Source: JACVRW01 sp963850205 (GTDB lineage: Bacteria > Actinomycetota > Thermoleophilia > Solirubrobacterales > Thermoleophilaceae). Taken from it: a DNA stretch of 64,000 nucleotides. The position numbers and the translations under genes are program-made. Below are positions 1-8,192 of the stretch, piece by piece; position 1 is the stretch's first letter; every line of letters starts with the position of its first letter. The notes under the pieces are model-generated. The model made no database searches. It had not been told where the DNA came from and saw only the letters and a list, made by a program, of their open reading frames with translations. Location of the stretch: positions 186,001 to 250,000 of the forward strand of contig CAWKKJ010000015.1 in assembly GCA_963850205.1 (NCBI GenBank). The letters are read 5' to 3'.

Positions 1-455
1 TCCTGCGCCTCCTTGGGCTGATTGAGCGCCCCCACGTCGTAGACGCGCAGCGCGAAGGTGGCGGTGGCCGCGCTGGGGTCGCCCTCGGCTGCGTTCACAT
101 AGCGCTGCCAGTTGGCCGCCGACCTGCGCAGCTCATCCTTCGCCTCGTCCGGGAAACCCGTCTGGCCGGACTGCTGCTGTGCGGTGGCGAGGTTGAAGTA
201 GTCGCGCACCAGCTCCTGGAGCGCAGCCTGGTCGTCGGGATTGGCCTGCACGCGCTTCTCCAAGCGCTCGACCCGTTCCTCCAGCACGCTGTTGGGGTTG
301 CCGCCGCCACTGCGATCGCTGAAGGCGTCGAACAGGCCGCCGGTCACGTCCCCGCCGATGCCGAAGAGCACCAGACCGCCGCCCATGAGCAGGGCCAGGA
401 ACAGGTACACGACCTGCACCAAGCGCCGGCGGCGCCCTCTGAGATCGAACAGCAT
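1..455 (-). CDS. Membrane-anchored tetratricopeptide-like protein, N-terminal part
   Basis: The first 151 residues are visible and the gene runs off the left edge of the window. The protein starts MLFDLRGRRRRL, has one hydrophobic segment at about residues 11-33, a Gly/Ser-rich spacer, then a charged helical region (EERVERLEKRVQANPDDQAAL) that looks like the start of TPR-type helical repeats. It lies 11 bases after the tatC stop on the same strand, so it probably shares the tat transcript. The N-in membrane anchor suggests the helical domain faces outside. Function is unknown; a periplasmic scaffold or chaperone is only a guess. Confidence 0.75.
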   Translation of the reverse strand, partial: MLFDLRGRRRRLVQVVYLFLALLMGGGLVLFGIGGDVTGGLFDAFSDRSGGGNPNSVLEERVERLEKRVQANPDDQAALQELVRDYFNLATAQQQSGQTGFPDEAKDELRRSAANWQRYVNAAEGDPSAATATFALRVYDVGALNQPKEAQ

Positions 456-466
456 GCGGCCGAAGG

Positions 467-1243
467 CTAGCTTGGGCCTTCGGCAGCTGGTGTGACCTGC
501 TCGCCCACCTCGGCGGCGGGTCGCCCGAGCACCGAAGCGAGCCAGATGCTGAGCTCGTAGAGGAGGAGCAGCGGGATCATCTCCAGGATGAGGGTGAGCG
601 GGTCCAGCGTCGGCAGCAGGGCGGCCACGACCGCGATCACCACGATCGCGTAGCGGCGGTTCTTCCTCAGCTTCTCCGGGCTGGTAACCCCCAGCCGGCA
701 GGCCGCCAGGACCCCCACGGGGATCTGGAAGCCGATCCCCATCGCAATCATCAGCAACGTGACGAACGAGTAGTAGTCGCGGGCCCGGACCTGCGTGTTG
801 AACTCGTCGGCGTTGAAGTTGAGCAGGAAGTCCAGCGCGGGCGTGAGCACCACGAAGTAGCAGAAGACCACCCCGATGACGAACAGCACCGGCACCATCA
901 TCAACAGGGGCGTGGCCACCTTGCGCTCGGTGGGCGAGAAGGCCGGGAGCACGAAGGCGTAGAGCTGGTAGAGGATGATCGGCAGGCTGATCAGCAGGGC
1001 CGCGTAGGCCGAGTTGGTGAGCGTGGTGTAGAAGGCCTCGGCCGGCCCGAGGGTGATCGGCTCGATGCCGTCCGGCAGCGGCGCGTTGACGATCTCCAGG
1101 ACAAGGTGGTTCTGCCAGCCGGTCACCGCCCATGCCACACCGAAGGCGAGCGCAGAGATGATCAGCCGGCTGCGCAGCTCATCCAGGTGGTCGACGACCG
1201 ACAGGCGGGCGTCGTGGGCGATCGGCCGCAGGCGGCGCGCCAC
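467..1243 (-). CDS. tatC: Twin-arginine translocase subunit TatC
   Basis: TatC is the polytopic core of the Tat system. It recognises twin-arginine signal peptides and exports folded proteins together with TatA. The 258-residue protein has the usual length, the N-terminal family motif around residues 16-27 (VVDHLDELRSRL) and about six membrane segments, with the loop ending in a conserved Phe/Tyr-rich stretch (FVTLLMIAMGIGFQIPV). It begins 10 bases after tatA. The Rieske protein encoded nearby (5788-6453) has an RRR-containing N-terminus and is a plausible substrate, which is an inference from family knowledge. Confidence 0.95.
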   Translation of the reverse strand: MARRLRPIAHDARLSVVDHLDELRSRLIISALAFGVAWAVTGWQNHLVLEIVNAPLPDGIEPITLGPAEAFYTTLTNSAYAALLISLPIILYQLYAFVLPAFSPTERKVATPLLMMVPVLFVIGVVFCYFVVLTPALDFLLNFNADEFNTQVRARDYYSFVTLLMIAMGIGFQIPVGVLAACRLGVTSPEKLRKNRRYAIVVIAVVAALLPTLDPLTLILEMIPLLLLYELSIWLASVLGRPAAEVGEQVTPAAEGPS

Positions 1244-1253
1244 TACCGTCCAG

Positions 1254-1484
1254 TCAGGACCGCCGGTCGCCGGCGGTGCTGTGCACTGTCGGCTCGGGCT
1301 TCTCGGCGGCCGCGTCGGCCGCGTCGAGCTGCTCTTGCTCCTTGTCCTTACCGGTAACGGAGTCCTTGAACTCGCGCATGCCGCGCCCCAGGGAGCGCCC
1401 GAGGTCGGGCAGACGCTTGGGGCCGAAGATCACGAGCACGATGATCAGGACGATGACGATCTCGAGAGGGCCTGGGGTCGGCAT
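1254..1484 (-). CDS. tatA: Twin-arginine translocase subunit TatA/E
   Basis: Pore-forming small subunit of the Tat export system. The 76-residue protein shows the TatA plan: a short N-terminal hydrophobic helix (residues 7-21, PLEIVIVLIIVLVIFGP), the FGPKRLPDLGRSLG hinge, then an amphipathic helix with the conserved FKD (REFKDSV) and an acidic tail. It is the first gene of a tatA-tatC-membrane protein group. Whether it acts as TatA or TatB cannot be told from this sequence; no second copy is in the window. Confidence 0.94.
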   Translation of the reverse strand: MPTPGPLEIVIVLIIVLVIFGPKRLPDLGRSLGRGMREFKDSVTGKDKEQEQLDAADAAAEKPEPTVHSTAGDRRS

Positions 1485-1515
1485 GTGTCAGGTCATGGTA
1501 GCGCTGCCGGGGAGC

Positions 1516-2082
1516 TCACTTGTTGAAGTTCAGGTAGAAGCGGCTGGGAGTGGGTTCGGCCTGGCCCTGGTACTTGGAGCGGTTCTCGCGTGATCCGTAG
1601 GGTCGCTCCACGGGGCCGTCCATGCGCATGAAGGAGATCTGGCCAATGGGCATGGCCTCGTAGATCGTGATCGGGAGGTTGGCCACGTTGGACAGCTCGA
1701 GCGTGAGGTTCCCGGAGAAGCCGCTGTCCACGAAGCCCGCGGTGGAGTGGATCAGGAGCCCCAGCCGGCCGAGGCTCGACTTTCCCTCCAGCCGGGCCAC
1801 GAGGTCGTCGGGGAGGGTCACACGCTCGAGCGTCTGCCCCAGCACGAACTCCCCCGGGTGCAGGATGAAGGGCTCGCCGTCGTGCACCTCCACGAGCTCG
1901 GTCAGGTCGTCCATGGGGGCGCGGACGTCGATGTACGGATAGCGCGCGTTGTGGAAGACGCGAAAGCGCCGGTCGACCCGCACGTCGACGCTCGAGGGCT
2001 GGAGAAGCTCCTCGTCGAACGGCTCTATCACGATGCGCCCGGTCTCGATTTCGGACCGAATCGTTCGATCGCTCAGCACCAC
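1516..2082 (-). CDS. dcd: dCTP deaminase
   Basis: Deaminates dCTP to dUTP, supplying dUMP for thymidylate synthesis. The 188-residue protein has the full family pattern: QPSSVDVRVD near residue 28, the substrate-binding LEGKSSLGRLG at about 108-118, the catalytic region HSTAGFVDSGFSGNLTLELSN, and the C-terminal YQGQAEPTPSR lid. Some relatives (for example in Mycobacterium tuberculosis) also hydrolyse dUTP; the sequence by eye does not settle whether this one does. It ends 31 bases before tatA on the same strand. Confidence 0.95.
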   Translation of the reverse strand: MVLSDRTIRSEIETGRIVIEPFDEELLQPSSVDVRVDRRFRVFHNARYPYIDVRAPMDDLTELVEVHDGEPFILHPGEFVLGQTLERVTLPDDLVARLEGKSSLGRLGLLIHSTAGFVDSGFSGNLTLELSNVANLPITIYEAMPIGQISFMRMDGPVERPYGSRENRSKYQGQAEPTPSRFYLNFNK

Positions 2083-2177
2083 GAGTCAACCGAGTCTAGG
2101 GGTGCCGCGTAAGTAAGAGCGAACTCGACCGTTGGACACCCGAGAGGCACGAGAAAGCGACACGGAGCACGAGCAAC

Positions 2178-2522
2178 ATGGAAAGCCGCGGCAAACAGAC
2201 CCCGTTCGACAAGCCAGAGGCCGTCGAGGAGCTCCACATCTGCCTCGAGTGCGCGTCCGTGCTGGTCTACCCCATGGAGTGGGAGGAGGCCGGCCCGCAG
2301 AGCTGGAGCGTGGTACTGCACTGCCCCAACTGCGACACCTACCGCGACGGCATCTTCGGGCAGGCCTCGGTCGAGGCCTTCGACGAGGAGCTCGACCGCG
2401 GCTGCGACGACCTGCTCCGAGGCTACGAGCGCCTCGTCCAGGCCAACCTGGCCGAGGAGATCGAGCGCTTCGTGGGCGCTCTTCACGCCGGCGCGATCCT
2501 GCCCGAGGACTTCGAGCCGTAG
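2178..2522 (+). CDS. Small zinc-ribbon-like protein of unknown function
   Basis: A 114-residue acidic soluble protein. Two Cys pairs (CLEC at residues 23-26, and CPNC about 28 residues later) make a likely zinc ribbon in the N-terminal half; the C-terminal half is helical and acidic (EAFDEELDRGCDDLLRGYERL). It is transcribed divergently from dcd and convergently with the polyprenyl synthase. The start is the ATG at 2178 in a short non-coding gap of about 95 bases. I do not recognise a characterised family. Confidence 0.75.
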   Translation: MESRGKQTPFDKPEAVEELHICLECASVLVYPMEWEEAGPQSWSVVLHCPNCDTYRDGIFGQASVEAFDEELDRGCDDLLRGYERLVQANLAEEIERFVGALHAGAILPEDFEP

Positions 2523-2534
2523 GGCTTCAGGCAG

Positions 2535-3518
2535 TCAGGCGTAGCGCTCGACCACGCCGTCGGCCACCAGCTCCAGGGCTCGGCGGCGCTCGGCCGGCAG
2601 GTGCAGCTCGGCCAGGGTGGTCTTGGCCTCCGCCACGTGCGAGAGGGCTTCGCGGCGGGCCTCGTCGAGGGCGCCGGTGCAGGCGATGCGGTCGCAGACC
2701 GACGCCGCCTGCTCCGGGCTGCGCACGGCCTCCCGGAGGTCCAGCCCGCGCAGCTCGGCGTCGCTGCGCCGGGCCAGGATCAGGGGCAGGGTCACCGTGC
2801 CGTCCAGCAGGTCGGTGCCGCGCGGCTTGCCCGTGCGCTCGGTGGGACCGGAGACGTCGAGCACGTCATCCAGCATCTGGAAGGCCAGGCCCAGGCGCTC
2901 ACCGAAGCGCCCGAGCGGGTCCGCGAGCTCGGCTCGGCCACCGAACAGCGCCCCGAGGCGGCAGGAGGCCTCGAACAGGCTCGCCGTCTTGAGGCGGCAG
3001 CGTTCGGCGTACCGCTCCGGGGTCACGTCCGCCCGCCAAGCGTCGGCCCGTTGCCGAAGCTCTCCCCGAGCCAGCGCGGACGAGGCCACCGAGAGGGCCT
3101 GCACCGCCTCCTCGCTGCCGGTGGCCGAGAGCTCGGCGAAGGCCCGCGAGAAGAGCAGGTCCCCGGTGGCGGTGGCGGCCTCACGGCCGCCGAGGGCGAA
3201 CACGGTGGGGCGTCCGCGGCGCAGGTCGGCCCGGTCGAGCACGTCGTCGTGGACGAGCGTGGCCATGTGCAGCAGCTCGACGGCGGTGGCGCCGGCCACG
3301 AGCCGCCCGTCGCCGGCCTCCATCCCGCAGAGGAACAGCAGCACCGGCCGCAGACGCTTTCCCCCAGCCGAAAGCGTGCCGCCGGCGTGACCCGCGAGCT
3401 CGGAGCCGTAGCCCTCCACCACCACCGCCAAGCGCTCCTCGGTCCGGGAGAGCAGGTCGGCCAGCTCCTGTCCGCCCGCCTCCAGCACCGCGCCGAGCTG
3501 GGCCTGGGCGGTGTTCAT
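2535..3518 (-). CDS. Polyprenyl diphosphate synthase (menaquinone side chain type)
   Basis: Elongates isopentenyl units to a long-chain prenyl diphosphate, most likely the menaquinone tail. Both aspartate-rich motifs of trans-prenyltransferases are present: HDDVLDRADLRRG at about residue 91 and FQMLDDVLDVSG at about 215, with the GKRLRP motif at about 53-58. The length of 327 residues is normal. Its start overlaps the ubiE stop by 4 bases (ATGA), so the menaquinone methyltransferase and the prenyl synthase are translationally coupled. Chain length cannot be predicted by eye. Confidence 0.92.
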   Translation of the reverse strand: MNTAQAQLGAVLEAGGQELADLLSRTEERLAVVVEGYGSELAGHAGGTLSAGGKRLRPVLLFLCGMEAGDGRLVAGATAVELLHMATLVHDDVLDRADLRRGRPTVFALGGREAATATGDLLFSRAFAELSATGSEEAVQALSVASSALARGELRQRADAWRADVTPERYAERCRLKTASLFEASCRLGALFGGRAELADPLGRFGERLGLAFQMLDDVLDVSGPTERTGKPRGTDLLDGTVTLPLILARRSDAELRGLDLREAVRSPEQAASVCDRIACTGALDEARREALSHVAEAKTTLAELHLPAERRRALELVADGVVERYA

Positions 3519-4210
3519 GCGCGGCGCGTTCCCGCGTGCAGCGCGATGATCCCACCCGCGGTGAGGATCCAGCGGACGTCCTCGAGGCCGGCCGCGGCCA
3601 GCCTCCCCGCGAGCTCGTCCGGGCCCGGGAAGCGGCGCACGCTCGCCGGCAGGTAGGTGTAGGCGTCGCTGTCGGCGAAGCGGCCGAAGGCCGGCACCGC
3701 GCGGTCGAACCAGAAGCGGAAGAACCAGGAGAGGGGCGGGCGCTGCGGCGTCGTGATCTCGAGCACCACCACGCGGCCGCCGGGGCGCACCACGCGCGCC
3801 ATCTCGGCCAGCCCCCGGTCAAGGTCGCCGAAGTTGCGGGCCCCGAAGCCCACCGTGGCCGCGTCGAACTCCCCGTCCCCGTAGCCCAGCCGGAGGGCGT
3901 CGCCCTCCTCGAAGGCGATCTCCGGAGCCTTGGCGCGCGCGATCTCGAGCATCGCGGGGGCGAAGTCCATGCCGGTCACGGCGGCGCCGCGGCCGGCCAG
4001 CTCGATCGCCAGGTCGCCGGTGCCGGTGGCCACGTCGAGGGCGCGCGAGCCCGGCCCCACCCGGGCCAGGTCCACGGCCCGCCTCCGCCAGCGGTGGTGC
4101 ATGCCCGCGGTCATGACCGAGTTCATCCGGTCGTAGACCCGCGCGATGCGGTCGAACATCACACGTACCTGCGCGTCGGGCATGGTTCCGGCGGCCGCTG
4201 GAGCCTTCAC
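3515..4210 (-). CDS. ubiE: Demethylmenaquinone methyltransferase (UbiE/MenG family)
   Basis: Performs the last step of menaquinone synthesis, SAM-dependent C-methylation of demethylmenaquinone. The 231-residue protein has the family N-terminus (MFDRIARVYDRMNSVMTAG), the SAM-binding motif I LDVATGTGDLAIELA at about residues 59-73, and the signature GFGARNFGDLDRGLAEMARV followed by RPGGRVVVLE. It sits between the bc-complex genes and the prenyl synthase, which supports menaquinone as the respiratory quinone. Confidence 0.94.
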   Translation of the reverse strand: MKAPAAAGTMPDAQVRVMFDRIARVYDRMNSVMTAGMHHRWRRRAVDLARVGPGSRALDVATGTGDLAIELAGRGAAVTGMDFAPAMLEIARAKAPEIAFEEGDALRLGYGDGEFDAATVGFGARNFGDLDRGLAEMARVVRPGGRVVVLEITTPQRPPLSWFFRFWFDRAVPAFGRFADSDAYTYLPASVRRFPGPDELAGRLAAAGLEDVRWILTAGGIIALHAGTRRA

Positions 4211-4236
4211 ACGCGGAGGACTCTACGCCGCGCGGG

Positions 4237-4950
4237 CTACTCGCCCTTGAGCGAAGCCACGTAGTCGACGAGCTGGTTGAACTGCTCCGGGTTCTCGTCG
4301 CGCACCGACTGGTAGGAGGGCATCGGCGCGGTGGGGTTGACGAGCGTCCGGGCGATCGCCTCGCGACCCAGCCGGTTGCCGATCTCGGTCAGGTTGGGGC
4401 CTATGGCCCCACCGTTCTCGCCGACCTTGTGGCAGGCCAGGCAGCCACTCGAGGCCATCACCTTCTGCCCCTCCTCGTACTGCGGCGCGGTGGCAAGCTC
4501 GATCTCGGACGGCGACCCCGCCACCGCTCCGAGGACCGTCAGGTAGGCCATCGCCGCCACCGTGGCCACCGCCGCCGTCATCGCGATCGGGCGGCGGAGC
4601 GGATGCCGCTCGGGGCCGCGGTCGTAGAACGGCAGCAGCAGGAGCAGCATCAGGCAGATCGTGGGGATGCCGATGGTGGCCATGAAGACCAGCTCCGGCG
4701 GCTTGACAACGCGCAGCAGCTCGAAGAGGAAGAAGAAGTACCACTCGGGCCGCGGCGTGTAGGTGGTGGTCGTCGGATCGGCCTTGGGGCCGAGCTCCGC
4801 GCCGAGCAGGATCGCCAGGGCGATGATCACGAACAGCGTGATCGCGGCCATGCCCGAGTCCTTGGCGACCGCGTAGGGGAAGAACGGCTTCCCCTGCGTC
4901 TTGGAGACCGAGTACTCGCGCAGGTACTGCTCGCGCTCGCGGGCGTTCAC
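4237..4950 (-). CDS. qcrC: Menaquinol:cytochrome c reductase, cytochrome b C-terminal domain fused to cytochrome c (QcrC type)
   Basis: This 237-residue subunit fuses the subunit-IV part of cytochrome b, with the PEWYFFF motif at about residue 67 and three or four membrane segments, to a C-terminal c-type cytochrome domain with one heme site CLACH (about residue 169) and a probable Met ligand (APMPSYQ). The same architecture is known for QcrC of Bacillus. It differs from the di-heme QcrC of most actinobacteria. It follows qcrB by 4 bases. Together QcrA, QcrB and QcrC would oxidise menaquinol at the membrane. Confidence 0.9.
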   Translation of the reverse strand: MNAREREQYLREYSVSKTQGKPFFPYAVAKDSGMAAITLFVIIALAILLGAELGPKADPTTTTYTPRPEWYFFFLFELLRVVKPPELVFMATIGIPTICLMLLLLLPFYDRGPERHPLRRPIAMTAAVATVAAMAYLTVLGAVAGSPSEIELATAPQYEEGQKVMASSGCLACHKVGENGGAIGPNLTEIGNRLGREAIARTLVNPTAPMPSYQSVRDENPEQFNQLVDYVASLKGE

Positions 4951-4954
4951 GGGA

Positions 4955-5791
4955 TCAGATCTCCTCCCGCAGGAGGTCCTTCTTCTCGGCCTTGATCCAC
5001 GGGGGTGCGGTGGTGCCGAGCTTGGCCACGAGGTACAGATGGGCGCCGATCAGGGCCACGATCAGGCCCGGCACGGCCAGCATGTGCAGCGCGTAGAACC
5101 TCGTGATGGTCGTTGGCCCGAACTCCGCGCCGGCGCGCAGGAAGTCCGCCAGGTAGGGGCCCACCACCGGGCCAGAGGCGTTGATGTTCACGGCGACGAC
5201 CGTGGCCCAGAAGGAGCGCTGGTCGAAGGGCAGCAGATAGCCGGTGAGCCCCATGACCAGGGTGAGCACCAGCAGCACCACGCCGATCACCCAGTTGAGC
5301 TCGCGCGGGTACTTGTAGGCCCCGAACACGAACGTCCTGCCCATGTGAAGGAAGATCAGGATGATCATCACCGTCGAGCCCCACTTGTGCATGCCGCGCA
5401 CGAACTCGCCGAGGAAGACCTCGTTGGTGATGCGCGAGGCCGACTCGTAGGCCCGCGTCGGGTCGGGCTCGTAGTACATGGCCAGGAACACACCGGTGAC
5501 CGCCTGCGACAGGAAGGCGAACAGCGTGGCCGAGCCCAGGGTGTAGAACCAGTTCGTGCCCTTGGGGACCTTGCGGTAGAGGAAGCCGCGCAGGAACGGG
5601 GTGATCCCGGTGCGCTCCTCCAGCCACCCGACCGCGGTGGCGGTGCCCTCGACGGCGTGGTCCTTGACCGTGGGCTTCTCCGCTGGCGGGGCGGTCGCGC
5701 CCCCGTTGGTGCGGCTGCCGTTGCGACCGTTGCCGTTGCCGGGGCGAGGCGGCGCCGGACGCAGGAACTTGGGCGGAGAGGGAAGCTTCAT
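4955..5791 (-). CDS. qcrB: Menaquinol:cytochrome c reductase, cytochrome b N-terminal domain (QcrB/cytochrome b6 type)
   Basis: Carries the b hemes of the complex. Heme-ligating His residues are visible in MHKWGSTVMIILIFLHMGR and in the later FYALHMLAVPGLIVALIGAHL segment, with GYLLPFDQRSFWATVV between them, so four membrane helices in a split (b6-type) cytochrome b. I place the start at the ATG at 5791 because it overlaps the qcrA stop as ATGA; an upstream in-frame start at 5824 lies inside qcrA. The first 60 residues form a Pro/Gly/Asn-rich, low-complexity cytoplasmic extension. Confidence 0.92.
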   Translation of the reverse strand: MKLPSPPKFLRPAPPRPGNGNGRNGSRTNGGATAPPAEKPTVKDHAVEGTATAVGWLEERTGITPFLRGFLYRKVPKGTNWFYTLGSATLFAFLSQAVTGVFLAMYYEPDPTRAYESASRITNEVFLGEFVRGMHKWGSTVMIILIFLHMGRTFVFGAYKYPRELNWVIGVVLLVLTLVMGLTGYLLPFDQRSFWATVVAVNINASGPVVGPYLADFLRAGAEFGPTTITRFYALHMLAVPGLIVALIGAHLYLVAKLGTTAPPWIKAEKKDLLREEI

Positions 5792-6453
5792 GTGGTGGGC
5801 CTCGACGGGTAGAGGTATTGCCACAGCCCGTCCACGTGGTTCGACGGGTCGCGTGGCGCAAAGCGCTTCAGCTGGCTGTTGAGCGAAAAGCGGTCGCCCA
5901 CCTCGACCTGGCCGGCGGTCACGCGGGTGTAGAAGCGGTCGAGCGGACGGACCGGCGGCCCGCCCTCGACCTGCCCCTCGAACCCGTAGACCCCGCCGTG
6001 GCAGGGGCAGACGAACTTCTGGGACGCCTGGATGTACCGCACCGGGCAGCCCAGGTGGGCGCAGCGGGTGGAGATGACGACGTAGGGCTGGGACGGCTGG
6101 CCCTCGACCTTGGTGTCCCGCTCCGGGTCGAACCGGCGCACGTACACGGTGGTCTTCCCGGGATCGCCGATCTCCGGAACGATGTTGATGACCCGCGGCA
6201 CGTAGGTCTCGTCGTTGAAGTCGTCCAGCGGCCCCACCTTCTGCCAGCGCGTGGGGATCGTGTCCTCGAACAGCGGTCCCACGGCGAACCCCAGCCCGGG
6301 TAGGGCGAAGGCCATCGTGGCGATTCCGCCGGCGGCCAGCGCGGTGCCCTCCATGAGGCGGCGGCGAGTGACGGTCTCGCCCTCGAACGCACCCGCGATC
6401 CCGCGACCTTCGGTGTAACGGGAGGACTTGTCGAGCTTGGGGGGATCGGCCAC
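5788..6453 (-). CDS. qcrA: Rieske 2Fe-2S subunit of the menaquinol:cytochrome c reductase
   Basis: Electron-transfer subunit with a Rieske cluster bound by CAHLGC and CPCHGG (about residues 132-155). An N-terminal twin-arginine-like region (TRRRLMEGTALAAGG) precedes the membrane anchor, as in Tat-exported Rieske proteins; tatA and tatC are a few kilobases away. The 221-residue length is slightly longer than the minimum because of an insert before the cluster (PEIGDPGKTTVYVRRFDPERD). It is first in the qcrA-qcrB-qcrC-ubiE-prenyl synthase run. Confidence 0.94.
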   Translation of the reverse strand: MADPPKLDKSSRYTEGRGIAGAFEGETVTRRRLMEGTALAAGGIATMAFALPGLGFAVGPLFEDTIPTRWQKVGPLDDFNDETYVPRVINIVPEIGDPGKTTVYVRRFDPERDTKVEGQPSQPYVVISTRCAHLGCPVRYIQASQKFVCPCHGGVYGFEGQVEGGPPVRPLDRFYTRVTAGQVEVGDRFSLNSQLKRFAPRDPSNHVDGLWQYLYPSRPTT

Positions 6454-6531
6454 GGTGTCAACTACCTGTTTACCGCTCAGGGAAGGGTAGTGCCAACATG
6501 GTTACGGAGCGCACGACCCTCGTCAGCACCC

Positions 6532-6903
6532 TCAACGCGCCAGTTTCCGGGCGCTCGCGTCCCACAGCGCCTCGGCCTCGTCGCCGCGGCCCTCGGCGTG
6601 GGCCTGCGCCGAGCGTGAGATCAGCTCGGACAGCTCGGCCACCGCCTCGAGGTCGCCGGTCTCCGCCAGGCGGGACAGGCCGAGGGCGTAGAGGGCGTCG
6701 CCCGCCAGGAGGCGCAGATCGGAGTCCATGCCGCTGAACAGCCGCGGGCTGCCGTAGTGCATGAGATAGCCCTCGTAGACGGCCTCCAGCACGAAGCCGC
6801 GCGTGGCGTCGAGTCGCTCGAAGCGGCCGGCGTGCCCGCCGGGGTCGGCGTAGGGCTCCAGCGCCGGGTCGGCCGCGGCGACGATCGCGGCGGCGGCGCT
6901 CAG
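6532..6903 (-). CDS. Small soluble protein of unknown function downstream of hemL, probable CTG start
   Basis: The clear coding part (residues from VLEAVYEGYLMHYGSP onward) is acidic and helical with the motif MDSDLRLLAGDALYALGL. The only ATG/GTG/TTG start is the GTG at 6792, giving 86 residues, but the frame upstream continues with protein-like composition (AADPALEPYADPGGH, then RFERLDATRGF). It begins with a CTG at 6903 that overlaps the hemL stop as CTGA and has GGAGG seven bases upstream. I therefore prefer the 123-residue form. No function is recognised; position suggests co-expression with heme genes. Confidence 0.65.
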   Translation of the reverse strand: MSAAAAIVAAADPALEPYADPGGHAGRFERLDATRGFVLEAVYEGYLMHYGSPRLFSGMDSDLRLLAGDALYALGLSRLAETGDLEAVAELSELISRSAQAHAEGRGDEAEALWDASARKLAR

Positions 6904-8192
6904 GCGATCGCCTCCAGCGAGGGGCGCGCCGCCTCCAGCGTCCGCTCCACGTGGGCGTCGGTGTGGGCCAGGGAGGGAAACCAGGCCTCGAACTGCGACG
7001 GGGGCAGGTAGACGCCCCGCTCGAGCATGCCGCGGCAGAAGGCCGCGTACGCGTCGAGGTCGCAGGCGCGGGCGTCGTCGTAGTCGCGCACCGGCCGCTC
7101 GGAGAAGAACAGGGTGACCAGTCCGGTGGTCGAGGCGGTCTGCACGGCCACGCCCGCCGCCCGGGCGGCCTCTTCGAGTCCCTCGGCCAGCGCGGCGGCC
7201 AGACCGGACAGGCGATCATAGGCGTCGTCGTCGAGCAGGGCCAGAGAGGCCAGCCCGGCGGCGGTGGCGAGCGGGTTGCCCGACAGCGTGCCAGCCTGGT
7301 AGACGTCGCCCGCCGGTGCCACTCGCTCCATCAGCTCCCGCGGTCCCGCGTAGGCGGCCGCCGGCAGGCCGCCGCCGATCACCTTGCCCAGCACCACGAC
7401 GTCGGGTCTCACCCCTTCGCGCTCCTGCGCGCCGCCGCGGGCCACCCGGAAGCCGCTGATCACCTCGTCGAACACGAGCAGCGCCCCGGCGGCCGCGGTG
7501 GCCTTCCGCAGGTACTCGAGGAAGCCCGGATCGGGAGGAACCAGGCCCATGTTGGCCGGGTAGGGCTCGGCCAAGAGCGCGGCGGTCTCCCGCTCGGCCA
7601 GAGCTCGCTCCACCGCCTCGCGGTCGTTCCAGGGCACCACGATCGTGTCGGCGGCCTGGGCAGCGGTCACGCCCGGGCTGGCGGGAATCCCCGCGGTGGC
7701 GAGCCCGGACCCGGCCTCCGCCAGCAGCCCGTCCACGTGCCCGTGGTAGGCGCCGGCGAACTTGATCACCGCGTCGCGCCCGGTCGCCGCCCGGGCCAGG
7801 CGCACCGCGCTCATCGCCGCCTCGGTGCCCGAGGACGTCATCCGCACCATCTCCGCCGCCGGCACCCGCTCCACCACCGCGGCCGCCAGATCGACCTCGG
7901 CCTGGGTGGGCGCTCCGTAGCTCGTGCCCGCCGCCGCCGCGGCGGTCACCGCGGCCACCACCTCCGGGTGCGCATGGCCGGCGATCAGCGGTCCCCAGGA
8001 CATGACCCAGTCGGTGTAGCGGCGACCGTCCACATCGACCAGCTCGGCGCCCTCGCCGCGGGCGACGAAGATCGGGTCGCGGCCGATCGAGCGCATCGCT
8101 CGCACGGGCGAGTTCACGCCCCCGGGCAGCAGCTCGAGCGCCCGGGCGTAGAGCTCGTCCGAGCGGGTCCCTAGCTGTGTTCGGCTTCCCAC
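6900..8192 (-). CDS. hemL: Glutamate-1-semialdehyde 2,1-aminomutase
   Basis: PLP enzyme of the C5 pathway that makes 5-aminolevulinate. The family N-terminus LLPGGVNSPVRAM and the PLP-lysine motif LGKVIGGGLPAAAYAG are present, as is DEVISGFRVA. The open frame extends to 8456, inside the upstream gene, but family length (about 430 residues) and context favour the GTG at 8192, overlapping the upstream gene by 22 bases. Adjacent hemB and this gene supply consecutive intermediates of tetrapyrrole synthesis. Confidence 0.93.
   Translation of the reverse strand: MGSRTQLGTRSDELYARALELLPGGVNSPVRAMRSIGRDPIFVARGEGAELVDVDGRRYTDWVMSWGPLIAGHAHPEVVAAVTAAAAAGTSYGAPTQAEVDLAAAVVERVPAAEMVRMTSSGTEAAMSAVRLARAATGRDAVIKFAGAYHGHVDGLLAEAGSGLATAGIPASPGVTAAQAADTIVVPWNDREAVERALAERETAALLAEPYPANMGLVPPDPGFLEYLRKATAAAGALLVFDEVISGFRVARGGAQEREGVRPDVVVLGKVIGGGLPAAAYAGPRELMERVAPAGDVYQAGTLSGNPLATAAGLASLALLDDDAYDRLSGLAAALAEGLEEAARAAGVAVQTASTTGLVTLFFSERPVRDYDDARACDLDAYAAFCRGMLERGVYLPPSQFEAWFPSLAHTDAHVERTLEAARPSLEAIA

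Noticed and set aside
1053..1526. Plus-strand open frames opposite tatC and tatA
   Set aside because: They overlap well-supported genes and show no family features.
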